Counted from the first letter of the stretch, positions 9,305-19,239 are shown. The stretch: 64,000 nucleotides of DNA from an uncultured Chromatiaceae bacterium (GCA_937923175.1 CALALB010000020.1:2501-66500); one strand, 5' to 3'. Notes: generated from the letters alone by a model not told the origin. A program made the numbers and translations.

Positions 9305-10310
9305 GAGATCGGTCTTTGGACAATAGCTTGCAGAGCAGATCCAGGATGTGCCGTTCACAGGCTGGGTCCAGGACCGCTGTCACCGGCAGGAACCACCAAT
9401 CGGGGGCAGCAAGGGGGCGGCACTTGACCGCATCCTTTTCGGTCATGATCACTGGCAGCCCCTGCCAGCGCGCCATCTCTGCCCGCCGATAATGATGATG
9501 ATCCGGATAGGGCCAGGGATCGACAATCAGACCCGCCGCCTCCAATTGGGCAAAAAAGGCTGCTGGATGACCGATGCCTGCGACCGCGCGCACCCGCTGC
9601 CCGCGCAGCTCAGATAATGACCGGCGCCTTCTCGGGTCGCTCAGATTGATCAGTTCGCTGGCCTCCAAGTGCATCCAGCAGCCCCCTCCCTTTCCCCCTT
9701 TATAAACGACCAGATCCACTGCGGCCAGACGAGATACCGGTTCGCGCAATGGACCTGCGGGAAGACAGCATCCGTTACCCAGACCCCGCTCGCCGTCGAT
9801 CAGGGCGATCTCAAGATCTCGGGCCAATCGGTAATGTTGCAGTCCATCGTCGCTGACGAGGATATCGCAACTATTCAGCCGAAGGGCCAGCTGGGCGGCC
9901 GCGACCCGATCTGGGCCGGCGCAGACGAGACAGCCTGATCGCTGGGCCAACAGGACCGGCTCATCCCCGACCTCAGCGGGGTCAGAGTCGGATCCAACCG
10001 CCTGGGGCCAGCAGCGGGCGCGCCCGCCATAGCCGCGCGCGAGTATTGCCGGCTGCGCGCCCAGGGCGCGCAGGCGCTCGGCCAGCCATAGCACCAGGGG
10101 TGTTTTGCCGGTCCCTCCGACCGTGAGGTTACCGACTACGATCACAGGTACCGGTGGGCGATGGCTTTTAAGCCAGCCCCGCCGATAGGCAAGACGCCGC
10201 AGCCGCATCAGTGCCGTATAGAACCAACTAAGGGGGATCAGGGGCCAGACAGACCGCTGGCGCCCATACCAGAGCTGGTCGATCAGACGCATCGGCCAGA
10301 CCCGGCGCAA
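9294..10310 (-). CDS. lpxK: Tetraacyldisaccharide 4'-kinase
   Basis: LpxK phosphorylates the 4' position of the lipid A disaccharide at the inner membrane. The Walker A GNLTVGGTGKTP sits near residues 60-71, followed by ILARGYGGR, GDEPVLLA and DDGLQHYRLARDLEIALIDGERG. An N-terminal hydrophobic amphipathic stretch (WPLIPLSWFYTALM) is the usual membrane anchor. A start six codons later (10292, MRLIDQLWY) fits the family equally well. It is translationally coupled to kdsB; the frequent msbA partner is not present here. Confidence 0.93.
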   Translation of the reverse strand: MRRVWPMRLIDQLWYGRQRSVWPLIPLSWFYTALMRLRRLAYRRGWLKSHRPPVPVIVVGNLTVGGTGKTPLVLWLAERLRALGAQPAILARGYGGRARCWPQAVGSDSDPAEVGDEPVLLAQRSGCLVCAGPDRVAAAQLALRLNSCDILVSDDGLQHYRLARDLEIALIDGERGLGNGCCLPAGPLREPVSRLAAVDLVVYKGGKGGGCWMHLEASELINLSDPRRRRSLSELRGQRVRAVAGIGHPAAFFAQLEAAGLIVDPWPYPDHHHYRRAEMARWQGLPVIMTEKDAVKCRPLAAPDWWFLPVTAVLDPACERHILDLLCKLLSKDRSHDP

Positions 10311-10365
10311 GCTCTTACTCCCCTATACACCATCTGCCAGTGGCACTGAGTTTGCCTCAGGCAGA

Positions 10366-11286
10366 TCAAGTGGATCGGTCCAGGCAGGATACGACATCGG
10401 GCAGGAGACGCGCTGCAGTCTCGGCGGCGGTCTCGATAAATGCAGCCAGATAGGGAGGGGGATCGGTGCGGCTGGCGGCATATAGGGTTGACCATAGTCC
10501 CTCGGCGCCTAATGGACGCGCTGCGATCTGACCTGAGCCAACGGCCTGGGCCAAGACCCAACTCGGCAGGGCCGCAACGCCGCGGCGGCTTTTGACCAGT
10601 TCGATGATCATCAAGGAAAGCTCAGCAGTGCGGATACCGGCTGGCTCAATCCCTGCCGGCAGCAAAAAGGACCTTATGACATCCAGGCGTAGGGGATTGA
10701 CCGGATAGGCAATCAGGGTCTCAGCGGCGAGATCCTGCGGCTCGATCAAAGACCGGCGGGCCAGCGGATGATCCGGGGCCAGAGCGAGTAGGATCTGAAA
10801 GCGAAACAAAGGCGAAAACTTTAAGCCTGGTCGATCAACCGGGTCTGAGGTGATAACAAGATCCGCATCGCCAGCCAAGAGGCGCTGCAGGGCAGCGAAG
10901 CTTAAACCCAAATCCAGTTCGACCTCCGGCCAGGCAGAACGATAGGCATCCATCGCCGGCAGCAGCCAGTCGAAACAGCTATGACACTCAAGGACGATCA
11001 CCAGCCGCCCCGCATCCCCGGCTGCCAGCCGCTTAAGATCGGCCTCGGCGCGTTGGATCAAGGGCAAGACCTCCTCGGCCAGGCGTAACAGCCGTTCGCC
11101 CGCCTGGGTTAGGCGCAGGGGCCGGCTTTTGCGTTCAATCAAGGGTTGGCCAATGAGCCCCTCAAGACCCTTGAGTTGATGGGAGAGCGCCGACTGGGTG
11201 AGATGCAGGCGCTGGGCCGCCTGGGTCAAGGAGCCGGTTGTAGCTAGGACTGCAATCAGGCGCAGATGGCGTAGCTCAATGGCCAT
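10366..11286 (-). CDS. metR: LysR-type regulator MetR
   Basis: A 306-residue LysR-family protein with an N-terminal winged helix-turn-helix (LRHLRLIAVLATTGSLTQAAQRLHLTQSAL) and the MetR-typical effector-domain motif ECHSCFDWLLPAM. MetR activates metE and other methionine genes with homocysteine as co-effector. It is divergently transcribed from metE across 105 bp that contain a consensus MetR site overlapping its own start codon, the classical autoregulated arrangement. Confidence 0.93.
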   Translation of the reverse strand: MAIELRHLRLIAVLATTGSLTQAAQRLHLTQSALSHQLKGLEGLIGQPLIERKSRPLRLTQAGERLLRLAEEVLPLIQRAEADLKRLAAGDAGRLVIVLECHSCFDWLLPAMDAYRSAWPEVELDLGLSFAALQRLLAGDADLVITSDPVDRPGLKFSPLFRFQILLALAPDHPLARRSLIEPQDLAAETLIAYPVNPLRLDVIRSFLLPAGIEPAGIRTAELSLMIIELVKSRRGVAALPSWVLAQAVGSGQIAARPLGAEGLWSTLYAASRTDPPPYLAAFIETAAETAARLLPDVVSCLDRST

Positions 11287-11302
11287 GAAAAAGATTCATG
11301 AA
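11286..11302. promoter_or_regulatory. MetR-binding site between metR and metE
   Basis: TGAA-AAAGA-TTCA at 11286-11298 is an exact match to the enterobacterial MetR consensus TGAANNNNNTTCA. It overlaps a second perfect palindrome TTCATGAA (11295-11302). The left half covers the metR start codon, so binding could repress metR while activating metE about 90 bp away. Confidence 0.75.
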
Positions 11303-11391
11303 AGGATGCAAAAACAACAATTTACAGTACAGAGGGGATCCCCCGACAATGGTTTGATCCTAACCATCTTACCCACCAGCGAGCCACTGCC

Positions 11392-13680
11392 ATGACCATT
11401 GCCCATATCCTAGGCTTTCCGCGCATCGGTGCCCAGCGTGAACTCAAATGGGCCCTTGAATCCTATTGGGAGGGCGAAACCGACCAGGAGGCACTTCTCC
11501 AGACGGCACGCGCGCTCAGACAGCGTCACTGGCAGATCCAGCAGGCCGCGGGTCTGGATCAGGTGCCGGTCGGGGATCTCGCGCTCTATGACCAGATGCT
11601 CGATCACAGCGCCCTATTCGGCGCCGTCCCCCCGCGATTCGAACACCCGCAAGGGGCCGAGGTCGATCTCGATACCTATTTTCGGATGGCGCGAGGCCGC
11701 GCCCCCACTGGAAAACCCGCTGCCGCCTGCGAGATGACCAAATGGTTCGACACCAACTATCACTATCTGGTCCCTGAATTTCACTGCGGCCAGGTCTTTT
11801 ATCTCGGCACCCACTCGCTGTTTGCCCAGGTCGAGGAGGCAAAATCCCTAGGGCTTAACCCGCGCCCAGTATTGATCGGCCCCCTGACCTATCTTTGGCT
11901 CGGTAAGGTCAAGGGCGATCCCTTTGACCGGCTCAAGCTCCTGGACGCCCTGCTGCCAGTCTATGGCGAGGTCCTAAAGCGGCTGCGCGATCAGGGGGTG
12001 GAATGGGTCCAGATGGATGAGCCGATCCTGGTATTGGATCTGCCCACCGAGTGGCGGCATGCCTTCGAGAATGCCTACAGCCGGCTTGCAGGCCATCGTC
12101 CCAGGCTGTTGCTCACCACCTATTTCGGGGCCCTGGGCGACAATCTGCAATTGGCCTGCCATCTACCGGTCGATGGTCTGCATATCGATGCGGTGCGCGC
12201 GCCCCGGCAGCTCGACCAGGTAGTCGATTGGCTGGGGGCGCATAAGGTGCTTTCAGCCGGCATTATCGATGGGCGCAATGTCTGGCGCGCCGATCTCGAG
12301 GCCTTGCTCGACCGGCTCGAGCCCCTCTCTGCCCGTTTAGGCGAGCGGCTTTGGCTGGGCTCGTCGTGCTCATTGCTCCATGTACCGGTCGACCTCAACC
12401 TCGAACAGGCGCTCGATCCCGAGCTCAAGGGTTGGTTGGCCTTTGCCGTACAAAAGCTGGCCGAGCTGAATACGCTTAAGCGTGCCCTGCGCGAGGGACG
12501 GGCAGAGGTCGCCGAGGACCTCGCCGCCAGTCGGGCGGCAGTCGAATCGCGCCGTCAGTCAAGCCGCACCCGGCGCGCCGAGGTCAGGGCAGAGGTCGCC
12601 GGGGTGACCGAGGCCATGGCGAGGCGTACCAGCCCCTATCCCCAGCGCGCCGCCCTCCAACAAGCAGCGCTGAAATTGCCGCTATTGCCTACCACCACCA
12701 TCGGCTCATTTCCCCAAACCGCCGAGATTCGCGCCGCGCGCCATGCCTTTAAGACCGGCGCCTTGAGCGCCGAGGCCTATCGGGCGCGGATGCGTGAAGA
12801 GATCAGCAAGGTGGTCGAGCGCCAGGAGGAGATCGGGCTCGATGTCCTGGTGCATGGCGAGCCTGAGCGCAGCGATATGGTCGAATATTTCGCCGAGCTG
12901 CTTGAGGGCTTTGCGGTGACCAGCAATGGCTGGGTACAAAGCTATGGTTCGCGCTGTGTCAAACCGCCGATCCTGTTTGGCGATGTCGCCCGCACTCAAC
13001 CGATGACGGTTGAGTGGATCACCTATGCCCAGTCGCTGACCCAAAAACCCCTGAAGGGGATGCTGACCGGACCGGTGACTCTGCTCCAATGGTCCTTTGT
13101 ACGCGACGATCAGCCGCGTTCAGAAACCTGTTTGCAAATCGCCTTGGCGCTGCGCGCCGAGGTCTTGGACCTTGAGCAGGCGGGGATTCAGGTGATCCAG
13201 ATCGATGAGCCAGCATTCCGCGAGGGACTGCCTTTGCGACGCGCTGAGTGGGAGGACTATCTCGATTGGGCGGTGCGCTGTTTCCGGGTCGCCAGCAGCG
13301 GCGTTCAGGACCAGACCCAGATCCATACCCATATGTGCTATTCGGAGTTTAATGACATCCTGCCGGCAATCGCTGCACTCGATGCCGATGTTATCACCAT
13401 CGAGACAGCGCGTTCGGACATGGAGCTTTTGGATGGATTTGCCAAATTCAATTACCCAAACGCTATCGGCCCCGGAGTCTATGACATCCATTCGCCCAAT
13501 GTCCCCGAGGTCGAGCAGATGGTTAGGCTCCTCACCAAGGCCAGTGAGCGCATCCCCCCCGAGCGGCTTTGGGTCAACCCGGATTGCGGTCTCAAGACCC
13601 GCCAGTGGTCTGAGATCGAACCCGCATTGCGCAATCTGGTGACCGCTACCCAGCGGCTGCGCCTGAACTGGGCGAGCTGA
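11392..13680 (+). CDS. metE: Cobalamin-independent methionine synthase
   Basis: MetE transfers the methyl group of 5-methyltetrahydropteroyltri-L-glutamate to homocysteine. The 762-residue length is standard. Zinc ligands are visible as His647 and Cys649 (HTHMCYSEF), Glu671 (ITIETARS) and Cys732 (NPDCGLKTR). The N-terminal half begins [17 protein letters not shown] and the second half begins [12 protein letters not shown]. Divergent from metR with a MetR box upstream, so control by homocysteine is expected. Confidence 0.97.
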   Translation: MTIAHILGFPRIGAQRELKWALESYWEGETDQEALLQTARALRQRHWQIQQAAGLDQVPVGDLALYDQMLDHSALFGAVPPRFEHPQGAEVDLDTYFRMARGRAPTGKPAAACEMTKWFDTNYHYLVPEFHCGQVFYLGTHSLFAQVEEAKSLGLNPRPVLIGPLTYLWLGKVKGDPFDRLKLLDALLPVYGEVLKRLRDQGVEWVQMDEPILVLDLPTEWRHAFENAYSRLAGHRPRLLLTTYFGALGDNLQLACHLPVDGLHIDAVRAPRQLDQVVDWLGAHKVLSAGIIDGRNVWRADLEALLDRLEPLSARLGERLWLGSSCSLLHVPVDLNLEQALDPELKGWLAFAVQKLAELNTLKRALREGRAEVAEDLAASRAAVESRRQSSRTRRAEVRAEVAGVTEAMARRTSPYPQRAALQQAALKLPLLPTTTIGSFPQTAEIRAARHAFKTGALSAEAYRARMREEISKVVERQEEIGLDVLVHGEPERSDMVEYFAELLEGFAVTSNGWVQSYGSRCVKPPILFGDVARTQPMTVEWITYAQSLTQKPLKGMLTGPVTLLQWSFVRDDQPRSETCLQIALALRAEVLDLEQAGIQVIQIDEPAFREGLPLRRAEWEDYLDWAVRCFRVASSGVQDQTQIHTHMCYSEFNDILPAIAALDADVITIETARSDMELLDGFAKFNYPNAIGPGVYDIHSPNVPEVEQMVRLLTKASERIPPERLWVNPDCGLKTRQWSEIEPALRNLVTATQRLRLNWAS

Positions 13681-13713
13681 GCGCATCCTGAAGGATCGGG
13701 GTCCCCGGGGGAT

Positions 13714-13737
13714 AGGGCTGGTCGCTTCGCCCTTTTG
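13714..13737 (+). terminator. Possible weak terminator after metE
   Basis: AGGGC / GCCCT inverted repeat (5 bp, 10-base loop) followed by TTT, 33 bp after the metE stop codon. The stem is short, so this is tentative. Confidence 0.3.
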
Positions 13738-13883
13738 TCCCCGGCGATCCCGGGGATCTTAGCTGGGCATTGGCCTTGCCATGACCCCCATTGGGCATGC
13801 TCAAGCCCCAAACGGGCGGGGACAGGCATCCCTTTCTCGCCCGCCTCATACCGCTCGACCCTCTCCACTTCCCTCATTGGCCC

Positions 13884-13916
13884 TGTCATTTCGGCGAAGG
13901 CCGGAACGAAAACCCC
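13884..13916. repeat. Partial copy of the dispersed palindromic repeat
   Basis: TGTCATTTCGGCGAAGG followed by CCGGAACGAAAACCCC resembles the ends of the longer copies at 57795, 60071 and 63766. It sits in the 295-bp gap between metE and the transporter; apart from a weak hairpin I see nothing else in that gap. Confidence 0.5.
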
Positions 13917-13975
13917 AACCATCAGATCCCGGTGATTGACAGGATAACGGGACCAATCACATCCTGCCCATCCCT

Positions 13976-15295
13976 TTGCCCAGAAAGACGCGCCGATCAG
14001 CAGACCCTATAGATTGGCCTCGATTGATCCTGCAGCATTTGGAACCACCCTTGTTAACCCTGACCCTGATCGTCTTTGTCCTGGTGTATCTGGGCCTGTT
14101 CCTGGGCGGGCTGCCCTTTGTGCAGCTTGACCGCACAGGTGTGGCCTTGCTGGGGGCCATCGTCCTGGTCGCCACCGAGATCACCCCAATGGATCAGATC
14201 TGGTCAGCGGTGCATCCGCCTACCCTAGCCCTGTTGTTTGCCTTCATGGTGATCTCGGCCCAATTGCGCCTAAGCGGCTTTTATGACTGGGTCGTCTGGC
14301 GCCTGGATCGGCTTGGTTTACCTGATTGGGTGTTGTTGGGTGCGGTGATTTGGGCGGCTGCGGTGTTGTCTGCAATCTTTAGCAATGACATCGTCTGTTT
14401 GGCCATGGCGCCGGTCTTGGCCGAGACCTGCCGCGCCCGCAGGTTCAATCCAGTGCCCTTTTTGCTGGCGCTAGCCTGTGCCTCAAACATCGGCTCGGCG
14501 GCAACCCTGATCGGCAATCCGCAAAATATGCTGATCGGCGAGCGTCTAGGCCTCAACTTTACCGACTATCTGTCATTGGCCGCCGCACCCGTAGGTCTGG
14601 GTCTGGGGGGCACCTGGGCGATCGCCCTGATCCTGGGACGATGGCGCTGGCAACAAGAGGCCATCTCGGTGTCCGCTGCCTTGCCTCAGCAGCGCCAGGA
14701 CGATCAGCCGATTGCGCTCGATCGCTGGCAGACCTTTAAGGGTCTTGGGGTCACCGCTGGGCTGCTCATCGCCTTTTTCATCGCCCCCTGGCCGCGGGAT
14801 CTGCTAGCCCTGGCGGGTGCTGGTATCCTGCTTACCAGCCGGCGTCTGCACTCGCAACATATGCTGGGTCTGGTCGATTGGCAATTGCTGGTGCTGTTCA
14901 TCGGTCTATTCATCGTCAATCATGCCTTCCAGCAAACCGGTCTCCCGGGCCAAATCGTCGCGGCACTGGCCAGATGTGGGTTTGACCTGCACAACCCAGG
15001 GCCACTCTTTGTCGCAAGTGCCATCCTCAGCAATCTAGTCTCCAATGTGCCTGCGGTGATGCTGCTCCTACCTACCGCGAGCGATCCCCTAAGCGGCCCT
15101 GCCTTAGCGCTGTCTAGCACCCTTGCCGGCAATTTGGTGATCGCAAGCAGCATCGCCAATATCATCGTCATCCAGGCCGCAGCCCGGCATGGCCTGATCA
15201 TCGCCTGGTCAACCCATGCCCAAATCGGCATTCCTGTAACCCTCAGCACCCTGGCAATCGCTGGTTGGTGGCTTGGCCTGATCGGGCCACCTTGA
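13976..15295 (+). CDS. ArsB/NhaD/SLC13-superfamily ion transporter
   Basis: A 439-residue polytopic membrane protein with about 10-12 hydrophobic segments. The inner repeat signature SNIGSAATLIGNPQNMLIGE and the second-half NLVSNVPAVMLLLP are typical of the ion transporter superfamily that includes ArsB, NhaD and citrate/sulfate carriers. The transported ion cannot be assigned. The first in-frame start is a TTG at 13976; another TTG lies 15 codons later, and no ATG precedes the first membrane segment, so the N terminus is uncertain. It ends 82 bp before echA and could be co-transcribed with the hydrogenase genes. Confidence 0.8.
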   Translation: MPRKTRRSADPIDWPRLILQHLEPPLLTLTLIVFVLVYLGLFLGGLPFVQLDRTGVALLGAIVLVATEITPMDQIWSAVHPPTLALLFAFMVISAQLRLSGFYDWVVWRLDRLGLPDWVLLGAVIWAAAVLSAIFSNDIVCLAMAPVLAETCRARRFNPVPFLLALACASNIGSAATLIGNPQNMLIGERLGLNFTDYLSLAAAPVGLGLGGTWAIALILGRWRWQQEAISVSAALPQQRQDDQPIALDRWQTFKGLGVTAGLLIAFFIAPWPRDLLALAGAGILLTSRRLHSQHMLGLVDWQLLVLFIGLFIVNHAFQQTGLPGQIVAALARCGFDLHNPGPLFVASAILSNLVSNVPAVMLLLPTASDPLSGPALALSSTLAGNLVIASSIANIIVIQAAARHGLIIAWSTHAQIGIPVTLSTLAIAGWWLGLIGPP

Positions 15296-15377
15296 GCTCG
15301 ATCTCCTCGGCTGGCTAGGCGAATCCAGGGGAAAGGCGTTACCATGAGGCCCATGTTGATTGCCTGGATGCGGTCTA

Positions 15378-17309
15378 ATGTGGTCGATCGCCCTCCTCAT
15401 CCTCTTGCCGCTGGCCGCAAGCATCGCTGTTCTGCGCGCCCCTGACCCCCAAACCCGCGATCTTTGGGTGCAGCGCTGGTCGATCGCCCTCATCGCTGTA
15501 ACCCTTTTATTCGGCGCTGGCTGCTGGATGGGTTTTACCGATCAGACCCTGTATGCCATCCCTCATTGGCTGCAGACAGCGCTCGATGGTTTTTTTGATC
15601 TCGTTGGCCTAATCCTGGCGGGGACATTGCTCTATCTCTGCCGGCGGATCAAATGGAACGAGTGGTATATCCCTGCCCTGATCCTGACGCAAACTGGCAT
15701 CCTGTTTGTCGCTGAGGCAGCAGCCACCCATCCCCAGGTCGAACATCTCTTTTATGTCGATCCATTTTCGGTCCTGATGGCCCTGATCATCGGGGTGGTC
15801 GGGGGTCTCATTGCCCTCCATGCCGTGCCCTATATGCGCGACTATCATCGACATGCGCCAGAGGTTCCTGATCGACGCACCGGTTTTTATGCCGCGATCC
15901 TGGTGTTTCTCTCGGCGATGTTCGGGGTGGTCTTTACCAATCATATCCACTGGCTCTTTGTCTTCTGGGAGATCACCACCCTGTGTTCGTTCTGGCTGAT
16001 CGCCTATCCCAACACCGAGGAGGCGCTGCGCAATGCCTATCGGGCCTTGGGATATAACCTGATCGGCGGGTTGGCCTTTGCTGCAGCGATCCTGTGGCTG
16101 GCCGCTGGCTCTGGTCCATATACCCGGGAGCTCGATCGTCTGGTCGGTGCCGGTCAGCTGGCACTTTTGCCCGCTGTATTGATTGCGGTCGCTGGTCTTG
16201 CCAAATCCGCCCAACTCCCTTTCTCCTCCTGGCTGCTCGGGGCGATGGTTGCGCCAACCCCAGTCTCGGCGTTGCTGCACTCAAGCACCATGGTCAAGGC
16301 TGGGGTGTTTGTCCTGGTGAAGCTGGCACCAGTCTTTCAAGGGACGCTGGCAGGATTGTTCTTGGGTCTGATCGGGGGCCTAACCTTTGTGCTGACCTCG
16401 CTGGTTGCGGTCAATCAGCGCAATGCCAAGCGGGTGCTCGCCTATTCGACCATCGCCAATCTGGGGCTGATCGCCATGTGTGCAGCCGTCGGGACCGCGG
16501 AGGCGCTCTGGGCAGCGATCCTCCTGATCCTGTTTCATGCGCTCGCCAAGGCACTATTGTTTCTCGGGGTGGGCAGTGCCGAGCATCTCATCGGCAGCCG
16601 CGATATCGAGGACATGGAGTCTTTGGTCTATCGCCGCCCCGAGCTTGCGGCGATGCTCTTGATCGGGATGCTGGGGATGTTTCTGGCACCCTTTGGGATG
16701 CTGTTGAGCAAATATACGAGCTTTCAGGCGTTTCTGGCGATGGATCTCCTGCCTGGCGAGGGTGCACTCCTGGCAGTCATCCTTGCCTTCGGCAGCGGTC
16801 CCACCCTCTTTTTTTGGAGCAAATGGATGGGGCGTTTGGTCGCCAGGCCCCATCGCCTGCCATCCATCCCAAACGCCCCCCCACGCGCCGAACAGCTTGT
16901 GTTGGGGGTCTTGACCGCGCTGACCGCCCTCTCCTGCGCGCTTTTTCCGCTGATCGAGCTCGGCTTTGCCATGCCCTATACCCAACAGCTGGCCGGCCTC
17001 GGTCTGATCCCGGCCCATGCAATGGCCATCCCCTGGGAGACAGTTGGGATCATGAGCCTGATGCTGGGTGGACTATTTATCCTGCCCCTCGCCTTTTGGC
17101 TCAAACCACCGCTTTATATCGAGTCAGACCCTTATCTGAGCGGCGCAAACGTCGAGGGTGAAAGCTATCGCGGTGCCATGGGGGCTGAGCGGCTGGCAAC
17201 AAACCAGGGTTATTATCTCATTGGATTCTTCGATGAGCGTCGCCTCATGCAGACAGGTATCATAGGTGCCTTGGGTCTAGGGGTGCTGATGCTGGGATCA
17301 AGCCTATGA
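15378..17309 (+). CDS. echA: Ech-type hydrogenase subunit A (NuoL/antiporter-like)
   Basis: A 643-residue polytopic protein of the proton-translocating NuoL/MrpA family. Seen are GLAKSAQLPFSSWLLGAM, APTPVSALLHSSTMVKAG, the family's central antiporter motif, and NAKRVLAYSTIANLG. About 14-16 membrane segments are visible. It is the ion-pumping arm that couples H2 formation or uptake to an ion gradient. I start it at the ATG at 15378 (MWSIALLILLP); the open frame begins six codons earlier. It overlaps echB by ATGA, and the order A-B-C-D-E-F matches Ech rather than Hyc/Hyf or complex I. Confidence 0.87.
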   Translation: MWSIALLILLPLAASIAVLRAPDPQTRDLWVQRWSIALIAVTLLFGAGCWMGFTDQTLYAIPHWLQTALDGFFDLVGLILAGTLLYLCRRIKWNEWYIPALILTQTGILFVAEAAATHPQVEHLFYVDPFSVLMALIIGVVGGLIALHAVPYMRDYHRHAPEVPDRRTGFYAAILVFLSAMFGVVFTNHIHWLFVFWEITTLCSFWLIAYPNTEEALRNAYRALGYNLIGGLAFAAAILWLAAGSGPYTRELDRLVGAGQLALLPAVLIAVAGLAKSAQLPFSSWLLGAMVAPTPVSALLHSSTMVKAGVFVLVKLAPVFQGTLAGLFLGLIGGLTFVLTSLVAVNQRNAKRVLAYSTIANLGLIAMCAAVGTAEALWAAILLILFHALAKALLFLGVGSAEHLIGSRDIEDMESLVYRRPELAAMLLIGMLGMFLAPFGMLLSKYTSFQAFLAMDLLPGEGALLAVILAFGSGPTLFFWSKWMGRLVARPHRLPSIPNAPPRAEQLVLGVLTALTALSCALFPLIELGFAMPYTQQLAGLGLIPAHAMAIPWETVGIMSLMLGGLFILPLAFWLKPPLYIESDPYLSGANVEGESYRGAMGAERLATNQGYYLIGFFDERRLMQTGIIGALGLGVLMLGSSL

Positions 17310-18163
17310 ACGCTTGGGTCGCTGCCCTCGGTTTCTTGGTATTCGGGCCGCTGCTCGGGGCGCTTCTGGCCGGCATCGACCGGCGGCTCACCGCCCGCCT
17401 GCAGGCTCGTCAAGGCCCGCCGCTTCTGCAGCCCGTCTATGATGTCCTGAAGCTTTTAGAAAAGGACACCCTGGTCGTCACCCCGCTCCAGGGGCTTTAT
17501 CTATGGCTGTTTTTATTCTTTATGATCGGGGCGGGGTTGATCCTATTTACCGGCGGTGATCTGTTGCTAAGCCTCTTTGCGCTCACCGTCTCTGGGATCT
17601 TTTTATGTCTTGCCGCCGAGTCCACCAATTCGCCCTATAGCCATCTCGGGGCCTCGCGCGAGCTGATGCTCATGATGGCCTATGAGCCGATGTTGCTCGT
17701 TGCCGCGCTCGGGTTTTATCTAACCAATGATAGCTTTCGCGTCAGCGTAATCACAGAGGCGGCCCCTTGGCAGCCGCTACAACTGTTGGGGATTTTAGTT
17801 GGTTTTTTATTTGTACTGACCATTAAATTGCGCAAATCGCCCTTTGATCTGAGCACCTCGCATCATGGGCATCAAGAATTGGTAAAGGGATTGACCACAG
17901 ATTTCTCTGGGCATCATCTCGCGCTCGTCGAGATCGGTCACTGGTATGAAAACGCCATCCTCCTGGCCTGGCTTTATCTCTTTTTTGCCCCCTGGGGCCC
18001 ATGGCTGGCCATCCCAATCGCCTTGATCCTGTTTTTTCTCGAGGTCTTGGTCGATAACACCCATGCACGTCTGACCTGGTCACATACGCTCAAGGCAAGC
18101 TGGTGGGTGACCCTGCTCTTGGGTACAACCAATCTGTTACTCCTGGCCTGGTGGGTACGATGA
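17306..18163 (+). CDS. echB: Ech-type hydrogenase subunit B (NuoH/HycD-like)
   Basis: A 285-residue integral membrane protein of the NuoH/HycD/EchB family, which anchors the hydrophilic arm and forms part of the ion path. Family features are the N-terminal GPLLGALLAGIDRRLTARLQ, the RQGPPLLQPVYDVLKLLEKD loop, AYEPMLLVAALG, and the KLRKSPFDLSTSHHGHQELVKG loop. Starts at an ATG that overlaps the echA stop (ATGA) and ends overlapping echC in the same way. Confidence 0.9.
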   Translation: MNAWVAALGFLVFGPLLGALLAGIDRRLTARLQARQGPPLLQPVYDVLKLLEKDTLVVTPLQGLYLWLFLFFMIGAGLILFTGGDLLLSLFALTVSGIFLCLAAESTNSPYSHLGASRELMLMMAYEPMLLVAALGFYLTNDSFRVSVITEAAPWQPLQLLGILVGFLFVLTIKLRKSPFDLSTSHHGHQELVKGLTTDFSGHHLALVEIGHWYENAILLAWLYLFFAPWGPWLAIPIALILFFLEVLVDNTHARLTWSHTLKASWWVTLLLGTTNLLLLAWWVR

Positions 18164-18615
18164 GCTTTCTCAAACGTTCGCCCTGGATCTTGCATTATGC
18201 GGCCACAAGCTGTAATGGCTGTGACATCGAGCTTTTGGCCTGTTTGACCCCAATATATGATCTCGAGCGCTTTGGGATCATCAATACCGGCAATCCTAAG
18301 CATGCCGACATCCTTTTGGTGACCGGCTCGGTCAATGAGGAATCGCGGCGGGTTTTAGAGAACCTCTACCACCAGATGCCCGAGCCTAAGGCCGTGGTGG
18401 CGATCGGTGCCTGTGCCCTAAGCGGCGGGATCTTTCGCCCCGCCTATAACGTCTATGGCGGGATCGACCAGGTGATCCCGGTCGATGTTTATGTACCAGG
18501 TTGTGCGGCCCGGCCCGAGGCGATCATCGACGGGGTGGTTCAGGCGCTTGCGCTCCTCGACGCGCGTGCCAAGGCGCACAAACGGCGCGGCCAGGTGTCG
18601 ATAGAGAGCCCATGA
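18160..18615 (+). CDS. echC: Ech-type hydrogenase small subunit (NuoB-like)
   Basis: A 151-residue small subunit carrying the proximal [4Fe-4S] cluster next to the NiFe site. Ligands are Cys18 and Cys21 in TSCNGCDIELL, the Cys of IGACALSGG and the Cys of VPGCAARPEAI, the four-cysteine pattern shared with NuoB. The ATG at 18160 overlaps the echB stop; a longer open frame upstream is inside echB. The 3' end overlaps echD by ATGA. Confidence 0.92.
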   Translation: MSFLKRSPWILHYAATSCNGCDIELLACLTPIYDLERFGIINTGNPKHADILLVTGSVNEESRRVLENLYHQMPEPKAVVAIGACALSGGIFRPAYNVYGGIDQVIPVDVYVPGCAARPEAIIDGVVQALALLDARAKAHKRRGQVSIESP

Positions 18616-18983
18616 GTAACCCCGAACCCTTTATCGATCTCACCCCCGATCGATGGCGAGTGACCGCTGAACGATATCGCGCCGAAGGCTATCGTCTGGT
18701 CCAGATGACCGGGACGGCGCGGCCCGATCATTTCGAGGTCATGATCAGCTATGAACGAGACCAAGGCTGCGCCCATCATCGCGTCCAGGTCCCGCGCGAT
18801 CGGCCTATCCTGCCAAGCCTCAGCCCGGTCTTTCCTGCGGCATTCACCTATGAGAATGAGCTCAAGGATCTTTTCGGCATGGAGTTTCCGGGGCTTGTCC
18901 TGGACTATGGCGGGAAGTTCTTGAGGACCAAGGTCAAGATTCCCTTTACAGGCGAGGTGACGGTCAAAAAGGGGGCGGCTTAG
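18612..18983 (+). CDS. echD: Ech-type hydrogenase subunit D (NuoC-like)
   Basis: A 123-residue protein resembling the 30-kDa (NuoC) subunit: a central beta region, then SPVFPAAFTYENELKDLFGMEFPGL, the family signature, and a C terminus with VKIPF. It is the peripheral partner of the large subunit. Begins at an ATG overlapping the echC stop. Its reading frame is intact to a TAG at 18981-18983, so the foreign island that follows lies after the stop codon and not within the gene. In a normal operon echE would start within a few bases. Confidence 0.85.
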   Translation: MSNPEPFIDLTPDRWRVTAERYRAEGYRLVQMTGTARPDHFEVMISYERDQGCAHHRVQVPRDRPILPSLSPVFPAAFTYENELKDLFGMEFPGLVLDYGGKFLRTKVKIPFTGEVTVKKGAA

Positions 18984-19110
18984 ACGAGAGACGGCCCCCA
19001 GCGAGTGTCAAGTCTGGTCTGGTATCGGTCGATCAGGCGGCGATCTGCTGCGGATCGGGCAGACCGTTGGAGGCGGGCGCGCCGTCTTCGAGGGCGGGGC
19101 CGCTACCTCC

Positions 19111-19239
19111 TGGGTGCCACCGGCGGCGCGCTGGTCGATTCTTTCGGCCAACGCCAAGCGGCCCGAGATTCGCACACGGATCGACGACGCCATGCGCGCC
19201 ATCGAGAAAGACAACGAATCGCTCGAAGGCGTGCTGCCG
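19111..19239 (+). pseudogene. Fragment of type I restriction-modification methylase HsdM
   Basis: A frame reads WVPPAARWSILSANAKRPEI then RTRIDDAMRAIEKDNESLEG and VLP. This closely matches, from memory, the segment of many HsdM proteins that precedes the methyltransferase core (ARWSHLQANAKRPEIG...DDAMRAIEKDNESLKGVLPK). The match stops abruptly at VLP and the DNA becomes a repeat patch; neither the protein's start nor the SAM-binding core is present. It is a dead remnant in the same orientation as the truncated hsdR downstream. Confidence 0.75.

Noticed and set aside
16094..17161. A second long plus-strand frame within echA
   Set aside because: It is out of frame with the membrane protein and rich in Arg/Gly/Cys without any domain; it is a shadow of GC-rich codons.
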